A program made the position numbers and the translations under genes. From the NCBI GenBank assembly GCA_020433835.1, contig JAGRBY010000230.1, positions 1-10,184 on the forward strand: DNA of 10,184 nucleotides, given 5' to 3'. The DNA comes from Anaerolineae bacterium. Its GTDB lineage: Bacteria; Chloroflexota; Anaerolineae; 4572-78; J111. Shown piece by piece: positions 1 to 6,121 of the stretch (its first letter is position 1; each line of letters begins with the position of its first letter). The notes under the pieces are model-generated. The model was not told where the DNA came from and searched no databases. It worked only from the letters and a program-made list of their open reading frames with translations.

Positions 1-25
1 TAGGGCGAAGAAATAAAGGAATTGA

Positions 26-1375
26 ATGATGTCACCATTTCAATTTAAGAACTACCAGCCTCGTCCGCTGGAAATTATTGATACCACCCTACGAGAGGGC
101 TCGCAGACATCGTTGCTGCACGACCATTACAAATATTTTTTCACCCAAAATGATAAAGTAGAAATCGCTCGGTCGCTGATTGTTTATGGGGTTAAGTTCA
201 TCGAACTGTTTTCACCCATTGTCAGCCCCCGCGAACGGGATGATTTTCAAGCCATTAAGGATGTGCGTGACGAACTCATTATGCAGAAGGGCTATACCTT
301 TTTGTTGGCTCACGTTCGCTGCCATCCCGACGATATCGAAGCCGCCATCGACGCCGGAGCCGATGGCCTTAATATTTACATCCGTTTGTCAGATACAGCC
401 CGCTACAGCCACGGTAAAGATATCGACACCGTGGTTAACCGCGCCCGAACGTTAATTGAAGATGTGCGCAAGAATTATCCCGACCTGATTTTGCGCTTTA
501 GCGGTGAAGATGCGTTTCGAACGGCAGAAGAGGATCTCTTTCGGGTTTATGATCAAATTGCGCCGTTTGTTGATCGCTTTGGTACACCTGATACGGTCGG
601 TGTTGCCATTCCATCGGTGGTGGCGCGGCGGCTTGAACTACTGCGCGAGCGTTATCCTACGGTTGAATTTGAAGGTCATTTTCACGATGATCGCGGCTTT
701 AGCCTGATCAATGCTCTGGAAGCTGTCGAAAATGGCATGCGGTACATCAACACCACCCTGCTCGGCGTTGGTGACCGCTCCGGCATTACGTCGATGACGG
801 CGCTACTTTACAACCTCTACATCGACAAATATTATGACCACCTGGAAGGGTACAGCTTGCGCGGCTCTTATCCGATCAACGTCATGTTTGCTTCAAAGCT
901 GAAAAAATTGGTTCCGTCCAAAGAGCCGGTCAGCTTGACCAACCGCACCCACACCGCCGGAGTCCATCAGCAGGCGATGCTCAACCACGCCAGCACCTAC
1001 GAGCCTTTCCCGCTCGATCAATTTGGCGTCAGTGAGTCGGAAATGCTGTTGGGGCCGTTGAGCGGTTGGAATATGATTTATTACTTTCTCAAAGAAATAA
1101 AATATTACAATCTCGATGAAGCGACCGCCCGCCAAATTGCCGCTGTATTCAAAGAGCGCATTTACGATTACAAATCCGGCACATCACCGACCACGATTTT
1201 GGTCGATATTGCCGAAAAAGAATTTGGCCTAACCCGCATCGCCATTCCCGATCAGTTTAAAGACAACATTCTGCAACGTCTGGATGAAGAGTCGCAAGCC
1301 GCTTTGGCAGCGGCAGCAGTAGACGGTAATACCAATGCCGAAACACGCCGTGAAGCGTCGGTAAGTATAAAGTAG
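26..1375 (+). CDS. Homocitrate/2-isopropylmalate/Re-citrate synthase family protein (HMGL-like TIM barrel)
   Basis: This 449-residue enzyme belongs to the DRE-TIM metallolyase family, which condenses acetyl-CoA with a 2-oxoacid. Visible landmarks are DTTLREG at 19-25 (metal-binding D19, catalytic R23), the H-x-H-D-D-x-G signature at 218-224 (metal ligands H218 and H220), GVGDRSG at 247-253 where relatives usually have GxGERxG, and a THTAGVH segment at 308-314. The protein lacks the roughly 120-residue C-terminal leucine-feedback domain of true LeuA, so homocitrate, citramalate or Re-citrate synthase activity is as plausible as isopropylmalate synthase. Compared with the family signature LR[DE]GxQ-x10-K, the segment between Q27 and K44 has 16 residues, a six-residue insertion beside the active site. 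Two consecutive ATGs follow an AAAGGA at 15-20; the second (position 29) has the better spacing of 8 bases. The gene lies 7 bases upstream of the dehydratase large-subunit gene, implying an operon. Family certain; substrate open. Confidence 0.85.
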   Translation: MMSPFQFKNYQPRPLEIIDTTLREGSQTSLLHDHYKYFFTQNDKVEIARSLIVYGVKFIELFSPIVSPRERDDFQAIKDVRDELIMQKGYTFLLAHVRCHPDDIEAAIDAGADGLNIYIRLSDTARYSHGKDIDTVVNRARTLIEDVRKNYPDLILRFSGEDAFRTAEEDLFRVYDQIAPFVDRFGTPDTVGVAIPSVVARRLELLRERYPTVEFEGHFHDDRGFSLINALEAVENGMRYINTTLLGVGDRSGITSMTALLYNLYIDKYYDHLEGYSLRGSYPINVMFASKLKKLVPSKEPVSLTNRTHTAGVHQQAMLNHASTYEPFPLDQFGVSESEMLLGPLSGWNMIYYFLKEIKYYNLDEATARQIAAVFKERIYDYKSGTSPTTILVDIAEKEFGLTRIAIPDQFKDNILQRLDEESQAALAAAAVDGNTNAETRREASVSIK

Positions 1376-1382
1376 GTGCATA

Positions 1383-2663
1383 ATGGCCCAGACCTTTGTT
1401 GAAAAAATTTTGGCAAAAAATGCCGGGCTGACTACGGTCTCGCCCGGTCAGGTGCTCGATGCTACGCCGGATGTGGCCCTCAGTCACGACAACAGCGCTC
1501 CCATTTCTAAAATTTTCTACAGTCTGGGCGTTAATAAAGTCAAGTACCCTGAGCGCCTGGCGATGACGCTCGATCACGCTGCGCCGCCGCCAACCACAAA
1601 ACACGCCCAAAACCATGCCGATATCCGTCGCTTTGTAGCCGAACAAGGCATCAAAAATTTCTTTGAAGTGGGACGGGGTATCTGCCATCAGGTTTTGTGC
1701 GAAGAAGGACTCATCTACCCCGGTATCTTACTCCTGGGAGCCGACAGCCATTCTCCCCATTATGGGGCGTTGGGCGCGTTCGGGGCCGGTGTGGGCCGCA
1801 GTGAGATGGCTGCTATCTGGGCGACCGGGCAATTATGGCTGCGCGTGCCGGAGAGTATCAAGATCACTCTGGTGGGTCGCTTTAGCCCGTGGGTAACCAG
1901 CAAAGACATCGCTCTGCACGTCATCGGCCAGTTAGGAGCCGATGGTGGCCTCTACGCCAGTGTTGAGTTTCACGGTGAGGCCGTCGCCGGGATGACGATG
2001 GCAAGCCGCTTCGTACTGTCGAATATGATGGCTGAAATGGGGGCCAAGAATGCCTGGGTTATGCAAGATGCGGTGACGTACGATTGGCTGGAAGCCCAAC
2101 AACCCGGCGGCGACCGGCAAAGTTGGATCGAAGCCAGCCGCGCCTTAGCCCCCGACCCCGATGCGATCTACATGGCGGAGTACACGTTCGATGCCTCCAC
2201 CATCGAGCCGCAGGTGGCCTGCCCCCATACGGTTGATAATGTCAAGCCGCTGAGTGAAGTAATCGGCACCAAGGTCGATCAGGCATTTTTGGGCACCTGC
2301 ACCAACGGCCGGCTGGAGGATCTCGCCGTCGCGGCCAAAGTGCTCGATGGACGTCGCGTAGCGGCGGGGACGCGCTTGCTGGTCATTCCGGCCTCGTCGC
2401 AAGTGTATCTGGATGCCATCAAAGCTGGCTATGTCGAGACACTGATGGCCGCCGGAGCCACGTTCGGCTCGCCGGGATGCGGCCCTTGTATGGGCAATCA
2501 TCTTGGTATTCCCGCACCGGGCGAGGTAACTATCAGCAGCGCCAATAGAAATTTCCGGGGGCGCATGGGTACACGTGATTCGGAGATCTATCTGGCTTCG
2601 CCGGCTGTGGTGGCGGCCAGTGCGGTGGCAGGAAAAATTGTCGGCCCGGAGCAAATTGTATAA
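1383..2663 (+). CDS. leuC: Isopropylmalate dehydratase/homoaconitase-type large subunit (LeuC family)
   Basis: This is the 426-residue large subunit of a two-subunit [4Fe-4S] hydro-lyase of the aconitase superfamily. It would isomerise the hydroxy acid made by the upstream synthase through a dehydration/rehydration step in the cytoplasm. The three cluster ligands are C306 (in FLGTCTNGR), C366 and C369 (in [12 protein letters not shown]). DH at 64-65, GADSH at 119-123 and the [10 protein letters not shown] block at 387-396 are also typical. Length matches the short archaeal-type LeuC/HacA branch (about 420 residues) rather than E. coli LeuC (about 466). Local oddities are SHSPHYG at 122-128, where the branch usually has SHTxTxG, and C106 where CHQVLPE is the commoner spelling. 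The start follows TAGGTG at 1373-1378 with a 4-base gap. Both the leucine and homoaconitase branches fit, so the symbol names the family, not proven specificity. Confidence 0.85.
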   Translation: MAQTFVEKILAKNAGLTTVSPGQVLDATPDVALSHDNSAPISKIFYSLGVNKVKYPERLAMTLDHAAPPPTTKHAQNHADIRRFVAEQGIKNFFEVGRGICHQVLCEEGLIYPGILLLGADSHSPHYGALGAFGAGVGRSEMAAIWATGQLWLRVPESIKITLVGRFSPWVTSKDIALHVIGQLGADGGLYASVEFHGEAVAGMTMASRFVLSNMMAEMGAKNAWVMQDAVTYDWLEAQQPGGDRQSWIEASRALAPDPDAIYMAEYTFDASTIEPQVACPHTVDNVKPLSEVIGTKVDQAFLGTCTNGRLEDLAVAAKVLDGRRVAAGTRLLVIPASSQVYLDAIKAGYVETLMAAGATFGSPGCGPCMGNHLGIPAPGEVTISSANRNFRGRMGTRDSEIYLASPAVVAASAVAGKIVGPEQIV

Positions 2664-2668
2664 AAAGA

Positions 2669-2723
2669 GGAGATTGGAGACCAGGAGATTAGGAGATTGC
2701 TTTTGCACATCTCCACATCTCTT
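2669..2723 (+). repeat. GGAGATT short tandem repeat merging into an imperfect intercistronic hairpin
   Basis: Between the two dehydratase subunit genes, four near-copies of GGAGATT occur at 2669-2675, 2676-2682 (GGAGACC), 2684-2690 and 2692-2698. The 3' part folds back: bases 2683-2700 pair with 2705-2723 around a TTTT tetraloop at 2701-2704. Pairing allows one G-T wobble, a 2x2 internal mismatch (2690-2691 against 2715-2716) and one bulged C at 2708. There is no T tract after the stem, so it does not look like a terminator. It may adjust the relative expression of the two subunits, or be a dispersed repeat; the role is inferred only. Confidence 0.6.
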
Positions 2724-2761
2724 AATCCCCCTTTTCATAAAATACGTGAGGCACAATAACA

Positions 2762-3274
2762 ATGACGAGCCAAAATCATCAAATCATTCGCGGTCGCATT
2801 TGGAAATATGGCGATGGTGTTAATACCGATGTAATCTTTCCCGGCAAATACACTTACACAATTTCCGATCCGGCTGAAATGGGTAAGCATGCGCTTGAAG
2901 ATCTCGACCCGACTTTTGCGTCCAACGTACAGCCGGGCGATGTTATAGTAGCCGGCAAAAATTGGGGCAACGGCTCCAGCCGCGAACAGGCGGCGATGTG
3001 TCTTAAACAGGTTGGCTTGGGAGCTGTCATCGGCGAGTCATTTGCCCGGATTTGGTATCGCAACGCCATTAATAATGGCCTTCTGGCGTTGACGTGCCCG
3101 GACGCGGTGGCTGCGCTCAACCACGGCGATACGGTTGAGATCGATATGCAAGCGGGTGTTATTCGCTGTGAGGCAGGTGAGTTTTTATTCCCTTCATTTG
3201 CGCCTTCAGTGCAGGCGATTATTACGGATGGCGGTCTTATTCCTCATTTGAAGAAACAGTTGGCCGGCCAGTAA
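2762..3274 (+). CDS. leuD: Isopropylmalate dehydratase/homoaconitase-type small subunit (LeuD family)
   Basis: This 170-residue protein is the swivelling small subunit that closes the active site of the LeuC-type large subunit. It shows the family's opening [20 protein letters not shown] (11-30), the PGD turn at 58-60, and GNGSSREQA at 69-77, in which S72, S73 and R74 bind the substrate carboxylate. It also has the [15 protein letters not shown] block at 93-107. The loop known to tune substrate choice in archaeal homologues (YLRT-type sequences) reads YTYT at 30-33 here, which fits neither textbook version well. Length matches the short LeuD/HacB class (about 160-170) rather than E. coli LeuD (about 200). 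The ATG follows GTGAGG at 2746-2751 with a 10-base gap. It is separated from the large-subunit gene by 98 bases carrying a hairpin, yet very probably belongs to the same unit. No 3-isopropylmalate or homoisocitrate dehydrogenase gene follows. Confidence 0.85.
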   Translation: MTSQNHQIIRGRIWKYGDGVNTDVIFPGKYTYTISDPAEMGKHALEDLDPTFASNVQPGDVIVAGKNWGNGSSREQAAMCLKQVGLGAVIGESFARIWYRNAINNGLLALTCPDAVAALNHGDTVEIDMQAGVIRCEAGEFLFPSFAPSVQAIITDGGLIPHLKKQLAGQ

Positions 3275-3287
3275 GCCAATGATGCAA

Positions 3288-3385
3288 AGACCTGACAGGT
3301 TTTCGCAAATTTACTTATATTGATGATGACATTTCGTTCAAAAGTTATTTTTACCGCAAGTCTATGGACAAAACCTGTCAGGTCT
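3288..3385. repeat. Paired 16-bp inverted repeats flanking a 66-bp spacer
   Basis: AGACCTGACAGGTTTT at 3288-3303 and its exact reverse complement AAAACCTGTCAGGTCT at 3370-3385 enclose a 66-base A+T-rich spacer. Matching stops abruptly on both sides. Each arm also contains the near-palindrome ACCTG-A-CAGGT, so each could bind a dimeric protein alone. The second arm is not followed by a T tract, which argues against a simple terminator. The whole has the shape of a small non-autonomous repeat or an operator pair. No target-site duplication was recognised by eye. It lies between the end of the dehydratase gene and the mreB promoter. Confidence 0.75.
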
Positions 3386-3424
3386 GGTCAGGGCGCGATT
3401 GTTGTGTTGAGACCGCTTGGTTTA

Positions 3425-3452
3425 TTGTGCAAACCTTTGATTGTGGTATAAT
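3425..3452 (+). promoter_or_regulatory. Extended -10 sigma70-type promoter of mreB
   Basis: A perfect TATAAT at 3447-3452 is preceded by TGG at 3444-3446, giving the TGn extended -10 form. A weak -35 candidate TTGTGC (3425-3430) lies 16 bases upstream. Transcription would begin near 3459 and give a leader of about 65 bases before the mreB start. The 14-mer ATTGTGGTATAATA spanning this -10 (3440-3453) recurs exactly in front of minC. Confidence 0.75.
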
Positions 3453-3461
3453 ACACAAATT

Positions 3462-3491
3462 AGGCAGGCGCTGACCGTTGACAGCCTGCCT
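3462..3491 (+). promoter_or_regulatory. Hairpin in the mreB 5' leader
   Basis: AGGCAGGC (3462-3469) pairs perfectly with GCCTGCCT (3484-3491) around a 14-base loop. It sits within a few bases of the expected transcription start, so it would cap the 5' end of the mRNA, a position that often protects transcripts from decay. A T6 run follows ten bases later (3502-3507), just before the SD. That gap is too long for a standard terminator, though weak attenuation cannot be excluded. Confidence 0.55.
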
Positions 3492-3507
3492 ATTGTTATG
3501 CTTTTTT

Positions 3508-3513
3508 AAGGAG
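3508..3513 (+). promoter_or_regulatory. Ribosome binding site of mreB, supporting a GTG start
   Basis: AAGGAG lies 10 bases before the GTG at 3524. No ATG is available nearby in frame, and the protein from this GTG begins at the usual MreB length before the DLGTANT motif, so the GTG start is well supported. Confidence 0.75.
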
Positions 3514-3523
3514 AAATATCTCA

Positions 3524-4594
3524 GTGGCAGGCCCTTTAGATGCATTGCTCGGCCTCTTTTCGCTTGATGTTGGCATAGACTTGGGCACAGCTAACACGCT
3601 GGTTTACGTGCGTGGCAAAGGGATCGTTATTAACGAACCCTCGGTTGTGGCTATAGATAAACGAACCAAAAAACCGTTGGCCATTGGTGTTGATGCCAAA
3701 GAAATGGTTGGCCGAACTCCGGCTAACATTGTTGCTATTCGTCCCTTACGCGACGGCGTGATTTCTGAGTTTGAAATTACCGAGGCGATGCTGCGTTACT
3801 TTATCAAAAAAGTACACGAGCAGACCCTCATTCCCACCCCATTTTATGCGCCGAGGGTGGTTGTTGGGATTCCCAGCGGCGTGACTCAGGTGGAGAAGCG
3901 GGCTGTGTATGATGCTGCCCGCAGCGCTCGTGCCCGCGAAGCCCAGATTATTGATGAGCCGGTGGCGGCTGCCATCGGTGTTGGCTTGCCGATTACCGAG
4001 CCGCTGGGCAGCATGGTCATCGACATCGGCGGGGGAACGACGGAAGTGGCTGTCTTCTCGCTGGGTGGTATCGTCGTCAGCCGTTCGATTCGGGTGGCGG
4101 GCGATGAGATGGATGAGGCAATCATCAACTATGCTCGCCAAAAGTATAATCTGCTCATCGGCCAGCGTATGGCGGAGCGGGCCAAGATTACGATTGGTTC
4201 CGGCTATCCGCTGCCGGAAGAGCAGACCATCGCGCTGCGCGGTCGAAACTTAATTACCGGCCTGCCCGACTCGGTGGAGGTATCGAGCGTTGAAATTCGC
4301 GAGGCGCTCAGCGATGCCGTTTCGGTCATTGTCGATGCGGTGCGCGACACGCTCGATGAAACCCCGCCGGAATTGATTGCCGACCTGATGGAAAGCGGTA
4401 TCGCGCTGGCCGGTGGCGGGGCGCTGCTGCAAGGGTTGTCGGAGCGGCTGTCGGAAGAAACCAAAATGCGGGTTTACATTGCCGATGATCCGTTGACCTG
4501 CGTGGCTCGTGGCGCGGGCAAGGTTTTGGAAAGTTACGACAAATATGCTAAGGTACTTAATACCTTAGATCGTAGTAGCACCAACCATCGGTAA
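3524..4594 (+). CDS. mreB: Rod shape-determining protein MreB (bacterial actin)
   Basis: MreB is the actin-like ATPase whose membrane-bound filaments steer lateral peptidoglycan synthesis. All the nucleotide-site motifs are in place: phosphate-1 DLGTANT at 19-25, the INEPSVVAI strand at 36-44, phosphate-2 DIGGGTTE at 167-174 and the adenosine motif in GIALAGGGALL at 292-302. Other family blocks are RPLRDGVI at 73-80, GIPSGVTQVEKRAV at 115-128 and IDEPVAAAIG at 143-152. The 356 residues are slightly more than the usual 335-350, the extra being a polar C-terminal tail after about residue 340. The N-terminal stretch LDALLGLF (5-12) is hydrophobic and could support membrane contact. It starts at GTG with a good SD and has its own strong promoter, and mreC follows 99 bases downstream. 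Identification is secure. Confidence 0.97.
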   Translation: MAGPLDALLGLFSLDVGIDLGTANTLVYVRGKGIVINEPSVVAIDKRTKKPLAIGVDAKEMVGRTPANIVAIRPLRDGVISEFEITEAMLRYFIKKVHEQTLIPTPFYAPRVVVGIPSGVTQVEKRAVYDAARSARAREAQIIDEPVAAAIGVGLPITEPLGSMVIDIGGGTTEVAVFSLGGIVVSRSIRVAGDEMDEAIINYARQKYNLLIGQRMAERAKITIGSGYPLPEEQTIALRGRNLITGLPDSVEVSSVEIREALSDAVSVIVDAVRDTLDETPPELIADLMESGIALAGGGALLQGLSERLSEETKMRVYIADDPLTCVARGAGKVLESYDKYAKVLNTLDRSSTNHR

Positions 4595-4647
4595 AAGGCC
4601 GGCACACGGAGACACTGAAAATTGTGATTTCACTGAAATCCGGCCTT
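4595..4647 (+). promoter_or_regulatory. Inverted repeat between mreB and mreC
   Basis: AAGGCCGG directly after the mreB stop codon (4595-4602) is the exact reverse complement of CCGGCCTT at 4640-4647. The 37-base interior contains a further small palindrome GTGA-TT-TCAC (4624-4633) and the direct repeat CACTGAAA. No T tract follows, so a classical terminator is unlikely. A structure here could lower mreC/mreD output relative to mreB, or protect the mreB mRNA 3' end; both are inferences. Confidence 0.5.
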
Positions 4648-4693
4648 GAACCGTGGGAACTACTTTATTAGTCTTGAAACTTTCTAAATCATC

Positions 4694-5560
4694 ATGGCGA
4701 TTATAAGAAACCGGCAGATTTATATCGCGCTTATTATAGCGTTGACCCTAATAGGTTTTTTGCTGGACCAGCTCGGTTACTTATCGCCGCTCAATGATAT
4801 CCTCCAAACAGTCATAGCGCCTGTTCAGTCTCAAATGACCCGTACGGCAGATTTTGTTGTCGATCAGGTTGAACAAACCACGGACATTCAGGCCCTTCAA
4901 GAACGCAACGCCGAGTTAGAGTCGCTGGCCAACAGCCTTATGGTCGAAAATGTGCGACTTAAAGACCTTGAGCGTGAAAACGAAATTCTGCGCCAGTTGC
5001 TAAATTACACACGCAACAATCCTCAATTTACCTACCAAACCACAACTGTTAGAGGTCGTAGTATCGGCCGCGATCCAACCAATTTGCTTTACTTCCTCTT
5101 TTTAGATGTTGGCGCACGCGATGGCATTGCCACCAATATGCCGGTTATTACCGATAGGGGGCTTGTGGGGCGGGTAACATCTGTTGGGCCGAACTCGGCT
5201 CAGGTACTGATGCTGATCGACCCCTCCAGTTCGGTTAATGCGATTATTCAGAACAGCCGCGTCACCGGCTTGGTCAAGGGAAATATCGACGGGACCTTAA
5301 CGATGGAGCGTATTCCCCCTGGTGAAGAGGTTAATCCGGGTGATATTGTGTTGACCTCTGGTTTGGGCGGTAACTTTCCCGATAAAATCGTTATTGGACA
5401 GATAACAGAAGTTACCCAGCGTGACCAGGATATGTTTCAAATTGCCCGTATTCGACCTACAGTTGACTTCGGTAAACTGGAAACGATGTTGATTATCACT
5501 TCATTTGAACCGGTCGATTTCGAAGCCGAGATTATCGAAGCGCAGGAGCGAGAGAATTAG
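4694..5560 (+). CDS. mreC: Cell shape-determining protein MreC
   Basis: MreC is a bitopic membrane protein of the elongation machine that links MreB/MreD to PBP2 and activates it on the outer face of the membrane. The 288-residue product has a short cytoplasmic start, one membrane helix at about 9-25 and a coiled coil at about 62-105 rich in E, L, R and N. The beta-barrel core then follows, with GRDPTNLLYFLFLDVG (125-140), DRGLVGRV (154-161) and PGDIVLTSGLGGNFPDKIVIG (215-235), all family hallmarks. A short acidic tail follows residue 275. No SD precedes the ATG at 4694 (the preceding 20 bases are mostly C, T and A), so initiation may rely on coupling or an unusual signal. The stop codon overlaps the likely mreD start. 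Identification is secure. Confidence 0.95.
   Translation: MAIIRNRQIYIALIIALTLIGFLLDQLGYLSPLNDILQTVIAPVQSQMTRTADFVVDQVEQTTDIQALQERNAELESLANSLMVENVRLKDLERENEILRQLLNYTRNNPQFTYQTTTVRGRSIGRDPTNLLYFLFLDVGARDGIATNMPVITDRGLVGRVTSVGPNSAQVLMLIDPSSSVNAIIQNSRVTGLVKGNIDGTLTMERIPPGEEVNPGDIVLTSGLGGNFPDKIVIGQITEVTQRDQDMFQIARIRPTVDFGKLETMLIITSFEPVDFEAEIIEAQEREN
5544..5548 (+). promoter_or_regulatory. Ribosome binding site of mreD inside the mreC end, pointing to an ATT start
   Basis: AGGAG lies within the last codons of mreC, 7 bases before ATT at 5556-5558. That ATT overlaps the mreC TAG stop (5558-5560) in the five-base string ATTAG. No ATG or GTG occurs in the mreD frame in this region, and the alternative TTG at 5505 has no SD. 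Confidence 0.6.
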
Positions 5561-6056
5561 CAACATTATTGCTCTCATCCTGTTAGTAAGCGCTGCGTTC
5601 ATCCAAACTACACTCTCGCCCTATCTAAAAATCGACGGCGTCCATCCCGATTTTGTTTTGGTTTTGGTAATTGCCTGGACTATTCTAAGCGATCTTGAAG
5701 AAGGGTTGGCCTGGGCGATTATCGGCGGGTTGAGCCTTGACTTTATGTCGGCAGCTCCGTTTGGGATTTTTACGCTGTCGCTGGTCATTGTGGCTATTGT
5801 AGCCAACTTTTCCCACGGCCGGATTTTTGGTAGCAGTATCGTGCTGCCGTTAGGTTTTACCTTTCCGCTTACCATTTTATTTAACGCGTTGGCACTGCTT
5901 ATCCTTAATCTGTTAGGGCGGCCGGTGGTTTGGATAGATGCTTTTAACGAGATTTTTTTACCGGTAGCCATTTTCAACACAGGCATCATGGTTGTTGTTT
6001 TTCCGCCTTTGTACTATCTCTATCGACGGATGCACCCTCAACCGCTTTCTTTTTAG
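5556..6056 (+). CDS. mreD: Rod shape-determining membrane protein MreD
   Basis: MreD is a small polytopic inner-membrane partner of MreC in the elongation complex. From the ATT at 5556 the protein has 166 residues, the usual MreD size. It contains five or six hydrophobic segments, roughly 4-20, 32-48, 51-65, 69-86, 95-118 and 135-156. The family fingerprint is present: HPDFVLVLVIAW at 30-41 and GLSLDFMSAAPFGIFTL at 58-74, in which LD, S, P and G are the conserved positions. The frame is also open upstream to a TTG at 5505. That would add 17 mostly basic, polar residues and a 56-base overlap with mreC but lacks an SD, so the ATT start is preferred here with moderate confidence. The family assignment does not depend on this choice. 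The stop is followed by 65 bases before the PBP2 gene. Confidence 0.9.
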   Translation: MSNIIALILLVSAAFIQTTLSPYLKIDGVHPDFVLVLVIAWTILSDLEEGLAWAIIGGLSLDFMSAAPFGIFTLSLVIVAIVANFSHGRIFGSSIVLPLGFTFPLTILFNALALLILNLLGRPVVWIDAFNEIFLPVAIFNTGIMVVVFPPLYYLYRRMHPQPLSF

Positions 6057-6084
6057 TATCTTCCTTTTAGCCGATGCGAAATAA

Positions 6085-6113
6085 TTTCGATTTTAGCTGT
6101 TCCCGGCTATAAT
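6085..6113 (+). promoter_or_regulatory. Promoter of the PBP2 gene, probably giving a leaderless mRNA
   Basis: A perfect TATAAT at 6108-6113 ends only 8 bases before the ATG at 6122, with a weak -35 candidate TTTCGA (6085-6090) at 17-base spacing. Transcription would begin at or immediately before the start codon. No SD-like purine run precedes the ATG, which is consistent with leaderless translation. Confidence 0.55.
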
Positions 6114-6121
6114 TCCCGTTT

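Noticed and set aside
2145..2762. A 205-codon open frame on the minus strand over the dehydratase large-subunit gene
   Set aside because: It mirrors a strongly recognised gene, has no recognisable motif, and is explained by the codon bias of the opposite strand.
3370..3400. Second arm of the inverted repeat as a rho-independent terminator for the dehydratase operon
   Set aside because: The loop would be 66 bases and no T tract follows the arm.
3323..3451. A 42-codon ATG reading frame in the gap before mreB
   Set aside because: It has no SD, crosses one arm of the inverted repeat, ends inside the mreB -10 box and resembles no known protein.
3746..4141. Minus-strand open frames within mreB
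   Set aside because: They are antisense shadows of a highly conserved actin-family gene and show no start signals.
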